Shown: piece by piece, positions 8,841 through 17,006 of the stretch
Position numbering within the stretch: position 1 is the stretch's first letter
Layout: every line of letters begins with the position of its first letter
Assembly: GCF_001592965.1 (NCBI RefSeq)
Contig: NZ_LRPC01000001.1
Span: forward strand, 1,054,001 to 1,118,000
Direction: 5' to 3'
Source: Roseivirga spongicola
Lineage (GTDB): Bacteria; Bacteroidota; Bacteroidia; Cytophagales; Cyclobacteriaceae
DNA length: 64,000 bases
The notes under the pieces: model-generated
Told to the model about the DNA's origin: nothing
Database searches by the model: none
Seen by the model: only the letters and a program-made list of their open reading frames with translations
Position numbers and translations under genes: made by a program

Positions 8841-11800
8841 AGGTTAACAAAGGGCCATTATTAATAACAAAAAGATACTTTTCTTTTCCTTCTATAGTCG
8901 TTTTCTTGATATGCCTAATTTGGCCATCAATATTTAAAAATTCCAATTTATCACTGCTGAATCCTGTCTGGCTGCCAAATAAAATTAAACCCTTAAGGGC
9001 ATCGTATCGGCCAAATTGTGGTTTAACCAAGTATTGGTTTCCACCTAATATTAAATCTTGAAATCCATCACCGTTTAAATCTTCGGAGTGAACAGCGTAA
9101 ATAGGAGAGTATTGTGCTTCTTTTGGGAGAGGCTTAAAATTGAACTGACCTTTTTGGTTGTAGAAAATACCACTGCGCCTTTCGTTCATTTCAAAGACTC
9201 TGGCTTTTGACAAAACCTCAGGGCTAAAGAGTTCATCTATGCTTTTATTGGCATAATCTTCAAAGTAAACCAACTGTTTCTTAAGTGAGGGAATCTGCTT
9301 TATGAGCTCATCTTTATCTACTATTGGGTAGTACTTGCCGTCAATCTTCTCGCAATAGATTTGTTCTTTGGTGCCGTTTTGGTCGAAGTCACTCACATAC
9401 ATTCTGGTGCCAGGTTTCAGAAATGTGTTTTCACCGTGATTACCAGCGATAATGTCTAAGTCTCCATCATTGTCGACATCTGAAAGGTGTAAGGTATGCC
9501 ACCAACCGTTGAGGTTTGGAAAAGCCTCCTGCTTCTGCAGTCTGCCGTTGTTATTTTCAAAAAGCTGAAGGGCCATCCAGTCTCCACTAATTACTAAGTC
9601 TAAGTCTCCGTCACCGTCTATATCTACCCAAGATGAGGAGGTAACCATTCCAATTTCCATTAGCTCTGGGGCTACCTTGTCGGTGACATCGGTAAACTCA
9701 CCAGTACCATCGTTCTGAAAAATGAAAGCCCTGCCCGATTCGCCATAGGTAAAGGCATCGAATCGCTCGCCAATGAACAGGTCGGTATCGCCATCGTTGT
9801 CAAAGTCGCCCGCGGAAACCGTACTATTGCTGTAATAGTTTGTGAATGGGAGTGCTGATTGGGACTTGATTAGCTGGCCCTTGCCATCATTAATATAGAG
9901 CCTATCCATTAAGGCAGATGAGCTTCGGCTAAATGCCCTTCCGCCACTGCTTACATAAAGGTCTTGGTTACCGTCTCCATCTGCATCGAAAAACACAGCC
10001 GATACATCTTCAGATATTCTGTCTGCCTCTAAAGCGGCACTTTTCACTGGCTTCAATTCACCATTTTTACTCAAAAACAGGGTTCCTGCAATATCTTTTG
10101 AGCCGCCTATGAACATGTCGTTTATGCCATCTCCATTAATGTCTGATATGGCCAAAGCAGGCCCTTCATTCTGAAACATTTCGAGCAGAAGCCTCTCTCT
10201 ATCAAAGTCTACAAAAAGGTTTTCTTCATGCTTGTACTGTAACTGATTTGAAGCTTGGATTAAGGTTTGCTGAGTTGTTTTGGTAGCTTCTAAGGCTTGT
10301 TGAGGCTTTTCTGGCTGAACAAGTGTTAAAAGCTGATTGGTTCTGATGTTTTCCAAAGTTGTTTTTGAACCGTTTGGCCAAGTGATTCTAATGGAATCTA
10401 AAGTATTCAAAGAACCTACTCCTAAGTGTATTTTTGGGTCAACGGAACTTTGAAATCCCCTTGATGGAAAATTGTAAGCCGAATAATGCTGATCATTTGC
10501 CCAAGCCTGAACAAAAGTACCAATGGCTTTGGTGTTTTGGTTCGAGTTGGCTTGAAGCTCAATTTGTAATGAACGGTTGGCTGTGGTATCTGTATTGTTT
10601 CTATAAACAAATGCAGGCATGTTTACATTGTTAACCACTAAATCTAGGTCTCCATCATTATCCAAATCTCCATAAGCACTTCCGTTACTAAAACTCTCGT
10701 CTTGTAACCCGGCTGATTGACTTATGTTTTCAAACTGGAATGCTCCTTCATTTTTAAATAGTGCATTAACCACTGGTTTAGATGGCATTACATCGATTAA
10801 GCTGGTAATAACGTCTTCATCGTTTTGAATCATTGACCGAATTCGCGCTTCATTGGCCATGTAATTCAGATAGTCTCGGTCTAATAGGTCTTTATAAATT
10901 CCGTTAGACACGAAAATGTCATTTAAGCCATCGTTATTTGTGTCGAAAATTAGGGTTCCCCAGCTCCATTCGGTTGCAGAAACACCCGCTAAACGGCCGA
11001 TTTCCAAAAACTGACCGTTGCCTAAGTTTCTTTGTAATACGTTGCGAGGATATTGATGATAGTAACCTTTAGATGTATTGAGGCTATACTTGTCCCAAGA
11101 TTCGTAAGTGGCCTTTGTTTTTCTTCTAGGCAAGGTAGCTGGCAACATTTCGGTAACCATTATTTCGGGCAGCCCATCATTATTCAAATCGCTGGCGTCT
11201 GCTCCCATAGAACCCATGCTAAGACTCTCAAAATAATCTTCTGATCGCTCTGAGAAGGTGCCGTCCTGATTATTTATGTACAGGTAGTCTTTTTCAAAGA
11301 AATCGTTCGATACGAAGATGTCTGGCCAGCTATCTTGGTTGTAATCTGAGAGGGTAATACCTAGACCAAAGCCAATGTCACTGTTATAAATACCGGCTTG
11401 ACTGGTTACATCAACGAATTTACCATCATCGTTTCTAAGTAGTTTATTCCCAGCATTATCGGCACTCGGAATCTCTCTTTGATTTTCAACTATATCTTGT
11501 CCAATGCCAACTCCTCTAAATGAATTGGTAAGAAGGTAACAATCTAGATCTCCATCTTTGTCATAGTCAAAAAATGCAGCGTGCACTGCCAATCCTTTAA
11601 AGTCTAAACCGAATTGCTCAGCAGACTCTTTAAAAGTTCCATCTTTTTGGTTGATGAATAGCTGGTTTTTCCTTCCTAGCTCATCGCTCGGAGGGCCAGA
11701 GATGCAAACGTATAAGTCTAGCCAACCGTCTGCATTAATATCTACAAAGGTGGCTCCTGTAGCCCAGAACTTACTTCCGCCAGTGCCAGACTCTTGGGTA

Positions 11801-12093
11801 ATATCTTTAAACTGCCAGTTGCCTTTGTTTAGGTATAGCTTGTTTTCAACCATGTTGCCAGAGAAGAAAATATCTAGCAGGCCATCATTATTAATATCTC
11901 CTAAGGCCACTCCACCGCCATTAAAAAAGTTGCGGTAGGTATATGGGTTTAATTCTTCAGTGTAGTCTAGCTGATTACGAAAGTCTATTCCGCTTTCTTT
12001 TGCTTCAACTTTCTCAAAAAGCGTCTGATTCTTTTCTCCGGTGCACGATAGTACCAGAGTCAATACAAAAAATGGTAATACTAGCTTTTTCAT
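8824..12093 (-). CDS. Double beta-propeller FG-GAP/VCBS lipoprotein with central UnbV_ASPIC domain (first copy)
   Basis: This 1089-residue protein follows susD. I chose the ATG at 12093 over an upstream in-frame ATG at 12120 because it opens directly into a lipoprotein signal (MKKLVLPFFVLTLVLSC, Cys17) and because the upstream start would lie inside a stable hairpin. Seven calcium-loop repeats (from DINNDGLLDIFF to DLDNDGDLDLVV) come before the UnbV_ASPIC domain (about residues 490-590, RGFQSSVDPKIHLGVG), and seven come after (from DINGDGINDMFI to DLNGDGFQDLIL). Proteins of this CRTAC1/UnbV type are common beside SusCD pairs in marine Bacteroidota. The likely role is surface ligand binding. 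Its expression is probably set separately from susCD by the hairpin at 12097-12128. Confidence 0.88.
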   Translation of the reverse strand: MKKLVLPFFVLTLVLSCTGEKNQTLFEKVEAKESGIDFRNQLDYTEELNPYTYRNFFNGGGVALGDINNDGLLDIFFSGNMVENKLYLNKGNWQFKDITQESGTGGSKFWATGATFVDINADGWLDLYVCISGPPSDELGRKNQLFINQKDGTFKESAEQFGLDFKGLAVHAAFFDYDKDGDLDCYLLTNSFRGVGIGQDIVENQREIPSADNAGNKLLRNDDGKFVDVTSQAGIYNSDIGFGLGITLSDYNQDSWPDIFVSNDFFEKDYLYINNQDGTFSERSEDYFESLSMGSMGADASDLNNDGLPEIMVTEMLPATLPRRKTKATYESWDKYSLNTSKGYYHQYPRNVLQRNLGNGQFLEIGRLAGVSATEWSWGTLIFDTNNDGLNDIFVSNGIYKDLLDRDYLNYMANEARIRSMIQNDEDVITSLIDVMPSKPVVNALFKNEGAFQFENISQSAGLQDESFSNGSAYGDLDNDGDLDLVVNNVNMPAFVYRNNTDTTANRSLQIELQANSNQNTKAIGTFVQAWANDQHYSAYNFPSRGFQSSVDPKIHLGVGSLNTLDSIRITWPNGSKTTLENIRTNQLLTLVQPEKPQQALEATKTTQQTLIQASNQLQYKHEENLFVDFDRERLLLEMFQNEGPALAISDINGDGINDMFIGGSKDIAGTLFLSKNGELKPVKSAALEADRISEDVSAVFFDADGDGNQDLYVSSGGRAFSRSSSALMDRLYINDGKGQLIKSQSALPFTNYYSNSTVSAGDFDNDGDTDLFIGERFDAFTYGESGRAFIFQNDGTGEFTDVTDKVAPELMEIGMVTSSSWVDIDGDGDLDLVISGDWMALQLFENNNGRLQKQEAFPNLNGWWHTLHLSDVDNDGDLDIIAGNHGENTFLKPGTRMYVSDFDQNGTKEQIYCEKIDGKYYPIVDKDELIKQIPSLKKQLVYFEDYANKSIDELFSPEVLSKARVFEMNERRSGIFYNQKGQFNFKPLPKEAQYSPIYAVHSEDLNGDGFQDLILGGNQYLVKPQFGRYDALKGLILFGSQTGFSSDKLEFLNIDGQIRHIKKTTIEGKEKYLFVINNGPLLTYEKKD

Positions 12094-12096
12094 ACA

Positions 12097-12128
12097 AAAA
12101 TGGGTTGCCGTAATCGACAACCCATTTT
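12097..12128 (-). terminator. Hairpin between susD and the propeller genes (likely attenuator)
   Basis: Read on the minus strand, a perfect 11-base-pair stem (AAAATGGGTTG with CAACCCATTTT) encloses a 10-base loop and ends in a run of five T. The ATG of the first propeller gene follows three bases after the T run. This has the form of an intrinsic terminator, yet the genes beyond it appear to belong to the same transcription unit, so partial termination or mRNA 3' end protection of susCD is likely. Confidence 0.75.
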
Positions 12129-12147
12129 AATTAATAATATTCAAATT

Positions 12148-13674
12148 CTAATTATATCCTGGGTTCTGAGTTAAAGTACCCTCAGCAGATAATATCTGAG
12201 TGTTTGGAATAGGGAATAGTTTTCTGTAGTCATCATTATGCTGAGACTTTTCCCACCAAGCGTCACCCCATCTATCAAATCTGATTAGGTCGACTCTTCT
12301 TAGAGACTCTTGGAACATTTCTCTACCTCTTTCAGCCAAGAATTCAGAGTCATCTAGCATGTTAGTACCGTCATAAGGCGCTACGCCAGCTCTTTCTCTA
12401 ATTTGGTTCATTAAAAGTAAAGTAGTAGGGTTATTCCAGTTACCAGTAAGTCTTGCAGTTGCTTCTGCTTTGTTCATAAGCACTTCACCATATCTAAACA
12501 GGATGTAATCGTTATCCATGTTAGATCTTTGCTTTTGCTTAAAGCTGAACTTACTCATTCTTGCACCTGCCTGACGGCTTCCACTTGGCGCTAACTGATT
12601 GATTTCAGGAGTATAGTTTACAGGAGCTCCGTCTTGATCTGCAGGGTCAAAAGCTAGGTCTAGAATAGGCTGGCCGTTAACATCGAATTGAGGGCCAACC
12701 ACAAAGTTGTTAGCTTTTCTCTCATCGGCATTGTCATAAGAATTGTAAAACTCTTCTAGTGTAGAGTATCCATTCCATGGCTGCTCTGCCAATCTGTAAG
12801 TTAACTGGCTAGGGTAGTGAAGCGTCATTTGCGCAAAGTTCATTCCACCAGCTGTAACTTCATCGAAAGGAAGAATCCAAATGTGCTCAGGATCATCTTC
12901 ATTATCTGGAGAGAATACATCCGCATAGTTATCGGTAAGGCTATAAATACCAGAGTTGATTACTACATCTGCAGAAGCAATTGCTTCGGCATATCTAGGG
13001 ATACCTGTGTAAACCTCAGAGTTAAGATAAAGTCTAGAAAGGAAAGCATGCGCACCTAAGTTACTGATTCTAGCATATGCTTGCTTACCAGTAGGAAGGT
13101 CAGGAATTGCAGCTAAAAGCTCAGATTCAATGAAGTTGAAAACTTCAATTCTTGAAGACTGCGGTGCATCTTGTCCTGGCTGGGTAACTATTTTTACGCG
13201 ACCAAAAGAGTCCATCAATCTCCAATAGAAGTAAGCTCTAACTACTCTTAACTGAGCTATCTTATCGTTAGAAAGTCCGCCAGCATCTAGCAGCCTGTTA
13301 CACTCATTGATTCCGCCATAGGCGTCATTCCAAAAGTTATTCAAGGCAGGGTGGGTAGAACCCCACTCATGTCTGTGCATGTTCAGCCAGATACCTCCAT
13401 CAAACCAGTCACCACCTTTTTGAGTAATAACCGCTTCATCGGTAGAAACTTCCTGAATAGAGAAGTAGCTGTTATGCGCAGCAGAGCCGTTCAAAAGTCT
13501 AGAGAATGCAGCGTTAAGTCCGTCAGAGCTACCAGAGCCACTTTGACCAACGCCTGGGTTGTTAGGATCAAAGTCTTCTGTGAAGCCATCTTTGATCTCT
13601 TCTTCAAGATCTGTACATGAACCTACGGTAAATAGGGTCAATGCCAGAGCTAATATTCTTATAGTATATTTCAT
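12148..13674 (-). CDS. SusD/RagB-family substrate-binding lipoprotein
   Basis: This 508-residue protein has a lipoprotein signal ending VGSC (Cys20), then a SusD-like helical repeat region (AYFYWRLMDSFGRVKIV, HAFLSRLYLNSEVY) and the typical C-terminal section (FRYGEVLMNKAEATARL, ERGREMFQESLRRVDLIRF, LFPIPNTQI). SusD proteins form the lid over a SusC channel and bind the substrate at the cell surface. The gene lies 21 bases after susC, the standard order for a SusCD pair. Substrate specificity cannot be read from sequence, and no polysaccharide-degrading enzyme lies nearby to hint at it. Start: an ATG opening straight into the signal peptide. Confidence 0.95.
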   Translation of the reverse strand: MKYTIRILALALTLFTVGSCTDLEEEIKDGFTEDFDPNNPGVGQSGSGSSDGLNAAFSRLLNGSAAHNSYFSIQEVSTDEAVITQKGGDWFDGGIWLNMHRHEWGSTHPALNNFWNDAYGGINECNRLLDAGGLSNDKIAQLRVVRAYFYWRLMDSFGRVKIVTQPGQDAPQSSRIEVFNFIESELLAAIPDLPTGKQAYARISNLGAHAFLSRLYLNSEVYTGIPRYAEAIASADVVINSGIYSLTDNYADVFSPDNEDDPEHIWILPFDEVTAGGMNFAQMTLHYPSQLTYRLAEQPWNGYSTLEEFYNSYDNADERKANNFVVGPQFDVNGQPILDLAFDPADQDGAPVNYTPEINQLAPSGSRQAGARMSKFSFKQKQRSNMDNDYILFRYGEVLMNKAEATARLTGNWNNPTTLLLMNQIRERAGVAPYDGTNMLDDSEFLAERGREMFQESLRRVDLIRFDRWGDAWWEKSQHNDDYRKLFPIPNTQILSAEGTLTQNPGYN

Positions 13675-13695
13675 TTTCTTCTTCGTTTTCAGTGA

Positions 13696-16638
13696 TTAGA
13701 AACCAATGTTTAGGCCGAATGTGAATGTTCTTGACGTGAAGTAGTTATATCTTCTGTCAATACCAGGTGCCAATACATTTGGATTGCCAGGAGCACCACC
13801 ATTGTCTACAGCACCTCTATCTTGTAGTACTGGATCAGGATCTACACCTGTGTAATTAGTGATAACGAATGCGTTTTGAACACTCAAGTAAAGTCTCAAG
13901 TTGCTGAACATATCGTTATTAGCCATATCGAAATTGTAACCTACAGTAGCATTATCTAGTCTGAAGAAGTCAGCTTTTTCTACATACAATGAACTGAATT
14001 GAGCTACAGTTAAGTCTTCAATTTGAAGATCTGTCTTAGTTCTGTTGTAAGAGTTAATTGCTCCCGGATCAATTGGCTCATAGAATGCTCTAAAAGTATT
14101 TACAAGGCTGTGACCGAATGCTGCTCTAAAGAACAAGTTCATATCCCAATTGCCATAAGTTAACTGGTTAGTCCATCCAAGTTCTACATCAGGAATACCA
14201 TTACCAATTTCTTGGAAGTCACCATCTGCAGCAAGAGCACTACCTTGCTCTGTAAGAAGTTGACCGTCATCGTTAAGGTCTACCATAATTGGTCTTCCTT
14301 CTGCATCTACATTTCCTGAGAATACAGGTCCCCAGATTTGACCAATCTGCTCGCCAACTGCAATTCTAACTAGGTTAGTTTCGTTTTGGCCAGGAGCTCC
14401 AAGGTTAGCAATCATGTTTTCGTCAATCACAAACTCTTCAAGAGTGGTTTTGTAAGAAGAAAGCACAATACCTGGAGACCAGTTGAAACCGCCTGAACCA
14501 AATCCTGTATGGTTTAGAGCTAGCTCAATACCTTTTGTATTCAACTTACCAGCATTTTCATATCTAAGGTTAGTTCCGTAAACAGCAGGGTCTACAGTTC
14601 TCTCTAGAATGAAGTCATTAATATCTCTGGTATATACATCTAAGCTACCGTTTAGCTTGCCACCCAAAAGGCCGAAGTCTAAACCAAGGTTGATTTCCGC
14701 TTTTTCTTCCCACTTAAGGTCAGGATTTCCAGCTCTAACAAAACTTACTGTTCCACCACCTGTAGTAGCGTAAGAGTATAAGTCTTGAGCAAGACCAGAA
14801 GGTCCTGGAAGTGAACCTGTAACACCGTATCCAGCTCTAATCTTTAGTTGGCTGAAAGCAGCTAGGTCTACATATTGCAATAAGTCTGCACCTACACCCA
14901 CAGCAGGGAAAGTACCCCATTGGTTATCGGCACCAAGCTTGGTAGATCCTTCTCTTCTAACAGAAGCATTGAAGAATATGCCATTATTTAAGTTGAAGTT
15001 TACTCTACCGAAGAAGGCAAGAATTCTGTTCTCTGGAGACTCATAGCTGAAAATGCTAGCATTGGCTAGGTCACCAACAATGTTACCAGATGCGCTGATA
15101 ATGTTAAATCCAATATCATCAGAAGGGAAGTTACCCGCTTCTAAACCAAATCCTGTGAATTGCTCTTCTTGGAAAGAGTAACCAGCAGAAACTGTAAGGC
15201 TTGAGTTGTCAAAATCTTTAACAAACGTACCGTAAGTTTCGAAAAGAGTGAATTTGCTCTCGTCTGTTCTTCTGTTAGCTAAACCAATTCTGTTGAAACC
15301 TCTAAATAGTGAGTTTGAAGGGTAGAAAGCACCATTGGTAGAGGTAGAGTACTGCTGAGCGTAATTAGCAGACCACGTTAAGTTATCTGTAAGATCATAG
15401 CTCACTTGAGTATTGAAGTTCAAGTTCTTTCTTTGACCGATGTTGGTGTTTTGCTCGATAATAGCAACAGGGTTGAAGTTGTCGAACAAGATAGCTTGGA
15501 AGAACTCAGATTGAGAAGCATCTGTATAAATAGGAGCGGTTGGGTTAAATAAGGCCGCATAACGTAGCGCTTCATTAAAGGAGAAGTCTTGCTCTCTGTT
15601 GGTCATAGACAAGTTGAACTTGATGTTAAGCTTGTCATTAAGGGCATAATGATCAACATTAGCACGAGCATTAATTTGGTCGAAACCAGACTTTTTCAAT
15701 ACACCTTGAATATTTCTGAAGTTAGTAGAAAGTCTGAATGTAGTGTTCTCTGAGCCACCTGAGATAGCGATGTTGTGCACGTGAGATACAGCAGTTCTGG
15801 TTACTTCTTCTTGCCAAATAGTTCTTGAGCCTAGATCGTTACCACCAGCAGCAATGTACTCATCAGGAGTCATTACAGATTGAAATCTGAACACATCGTC
15901 TACGGCAGCGTAACCATTATATGAAGCAGAAAGGCCTTTACCGCCTCTTTCTCCAGATTTAGTAGTTACAAGAATAACACCGGCAGATCCACGAGAACCG
16001 TAGATTGCAGCGGCAGATCCATCTTTCAATACGTTAACAGACTCAATGTCATTAGGGTCAACGTTATCTAAAGAAGCACCAATAACACCATCAATAACAA
16101 CTAGTGGTTGTACGTTGGCACCTACTGTAGAGATACCTCTCAAACGGATAGTTGCTCCGCTGTTAGGGTCACTTCCTTTATTATAGATACTTAGGCCTGG
16201 AACTTTACCTTGGAGTAGTTGGGCTGGGTCGTTTACATTACCCTTGTTAAACTCCTTGGCATCTAGGGCTACCACAGAACTTGTAATCTCTTTTTTCTCT
16301 TGAGATCCGTAACCTACCACAACTACTTCTTCTAGCTCAGCATAGTCTGGCTCAAGTGCAACGTTTATGGTAGTTTGATTTCCCACTAGTACCTCTTTTG
16401 AGATGTATCCTACAAAGGAGAAAACTAGGGTTTCATTTGCAGCTACTTCAATGGTAAAGTTACCATCTAAGTCACTAGGTACACCGCGCGTGGTACCCTT
16501 TACTGTAATGTTCGCTCGGGGGATTCCGATACCGTCATCCGCCCCTGTTACCTTACCGGTAACTGTCCTCGTTTGTGCCATCAGCGCCCCTTGGAAACCT
16601 ACTGACAGAACGAGAAGGAGTAGTAAAAACTTTTTCAT
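13696..16638 (-). CDS. SusC/RagA-family TonB-dependent outer-membrane receptor
   Basis: Starting from the ATG at 16638 the protein is 980 residues and begins with a signal peptide (MKKFLLLLLVLSVGFQGALMAQ region); an in-frame ATG 29 codons upstream would add an unlikely polar leader. After the signal comes a carboxypeptidase-regulatory-like domain (VTGKVTGADDG, DLDGNFTIEV), the SusC linker ELEEVVVVGYGSQ, a plug domain (LRGISTVGANVQPLVVIDG, GSAAAIYGSRGSAGVILVTT) and a beta-barrel ending FTFGLNIGF with a terminal Phe. SusC proteins import large substrates using energy from the TonB complex. The gene leads the operon and has its own promoter with an overlapping palindromic operator. Confidence 0.95.
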   Translation of the reverse strand: MKKFLLLLLVLSVGFQGALMAQTRTVTGKVTGADDGIGIPRANITVKGTTRGVPSDLDGNFTIEVAANETLVFSFVGYISKEVLVGNQTTINVALEPDYAELEEVVVVGYGSQEKKEITSSVVALDAKEFNKGNVNDPAQLLQGKVPGLSIYNKGSDPNSGATIRLRGISTVGANVQPLVVIDGVIGASLDNVDPNDIESVNVLKDGSAAAIYGSRGSAGVILVTTKSGERGGKGLSASYNGYAAVDDVFRFQSVMTPDEYIAAGGNDLGSRTIWQEEVTRTAVSHVHNIAISGGSENTTFRLSTNFRNIQGVLKKSGFDQINARANVDHYALNDKLNIKFNLSMTNREQDFSFNEALRYAALFNPTAPIYTDASQSEFFQAILFDNFNPVAIIEQNTNIGQRKNLNFNTQVSYDLTDNLTWSANYAQQYSTSTNGAFYPSNSLFRGFNRIGLANRRTDESKFTLFETYGTFVKDFDNSSLTVSAGYSFQEEQFTGFGLEAGNFPSDDIGFNIISASGNIVGDLANASIFSYESPENRILAFFGRVNFNLNNGIFFNASVRREGSTKLGADNQWGTFPAVGVGADLLQYVDLAAFSQLKIRAGYGVTGSLPGPSGLAQDLYSYATTGGGTVSFVRAGNPDLKWEEKAEINLGLDFGLLGGKLNGSLDVYTRDINDFILERTVDPAVYGTNLRYENAGKLNTKGIELALNHTGFGSGGFNWSPGIVLSSYKTTLEEFVIDENMIANLGAPGQNETNLVRIAVGEQIGQIWGPVFSGNVDAEGRPIMVDLNDDGQLLTEQGSALAADGDFQEIGNGIPDVELGWTNQLTYGNWDMNLFFRAAFGHSLVNTFRAFYEPIDPGAINSYNRTKTDLQIEDLTVAQFSSLYVEKADFFRLDNATVGYNFDMANNDMFSNLRLYLSVQNAFVITNYTGVDPDPVLQDRGAVDNGGAPGNPNVLAPGIDRRYNYFTSRTFTFGLNIGF

Positions 16639-16737
16639 ACAATCATTTTTAAGTTTACTTGATTTGGCCATCGAGTGGCCTAAAAAGTGCAATCGAATGC
16701 TTAAAGTACAATTCCTTAAGCGCATTATCTAGACTAC

Positions 16738-16769
16738 TAAAGTTAAAATTAACGCAAACGTTTGCAAAA
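16738..16769 (-). promoter_or_regulatory. Promoter of the susCD operon
   Basis: On the minus strand a TTTTG (-33-like, 16769-16765) is followed after 19 bases by TAACTTTA (-7-like, 16745-16738). This fits the Bacteroidota pattern TTG-N17-23-TAnnTTTG with one mismatch in the -7 box. The start codon is about 100 bases downstream, leaving a leader containing a small GGCCA/TGGCC dyad near 16665-16680. The 368-base gap between susC and dgt also holds the dgt promoter; I see no gene in it. Confidence 0.6.
16754..16765. promoter_or_regulatory. LacI/PurR-family operator overlapping the susC promoter
   Basis: GCAAACGTTTGC is a perfect 12-base palindrome with the central CG typical of LacI-family operators. 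With its flanks it matches 14 of 16 bases of the E. coli PurR consensus. It overlaps the last base of the -33 element and fills the first part of the promoter spacer, so a bound repressor would block RNA polymerase. No LacI-family gene is in the window, so the regulator would be encoded elsewhere. Confidence 0.7.
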
Positions 16770-16968
16770 TTTAACATATGCTTTATATCTGCTGTGGCTT
16801 CAATAACTTACCTGTGGTGGTTTTATCAATAGTTTTGCTCTGCTTGTCGGTCTTTTCTGTATTAGGGTAAAATTTAGGTTAAAAAACACCCCAGTTTTTG
16901 CAAAGGATTGCAGTAAAGTATGTGTTTGCACGGTTTTGAACAGAATGAATGTCTCGTTTACTGATTTT

Positions 16969-17001
16969 TTGACGAGCATTAAAAAGAAGAAGCCATATTT
17001 G
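16969..17001 (+). promoter_or_regulatory. Promoter of dgt, predicted to give a leaderless mRNA
   Basis: TTG at 16969-16971, a 22-base spacer and CATATTTG at 16994-17001 (7 of 8 matches to TAnnTTTG). The ATG of dgt begins only 5 bases after the -7 box, so transcription should start at or next to the start codon. Confidence 0.5.
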
Positions 17002-17006
17002 CCTAC

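Noticed and set aside
1603-12093. Possible recent tandem DNA duplication of the propeller genes
   Set aside because: The protein layout is shared, but the nucleotide sequences differ widely, so this is an old duplication and not an unstable repeat.
16639-16725. Longer susC start at 16725
   Set aside because: It would add 29 polar residues ahead of a perfect signal peptide; ATG 16638 fits better.
16780-16960. Second LacI-type site near the dgt promoter (TTTTTGCAAAGGATTGCAG)
   Set aside because: It shares half-site letters with the susC operator but is not palindromic.
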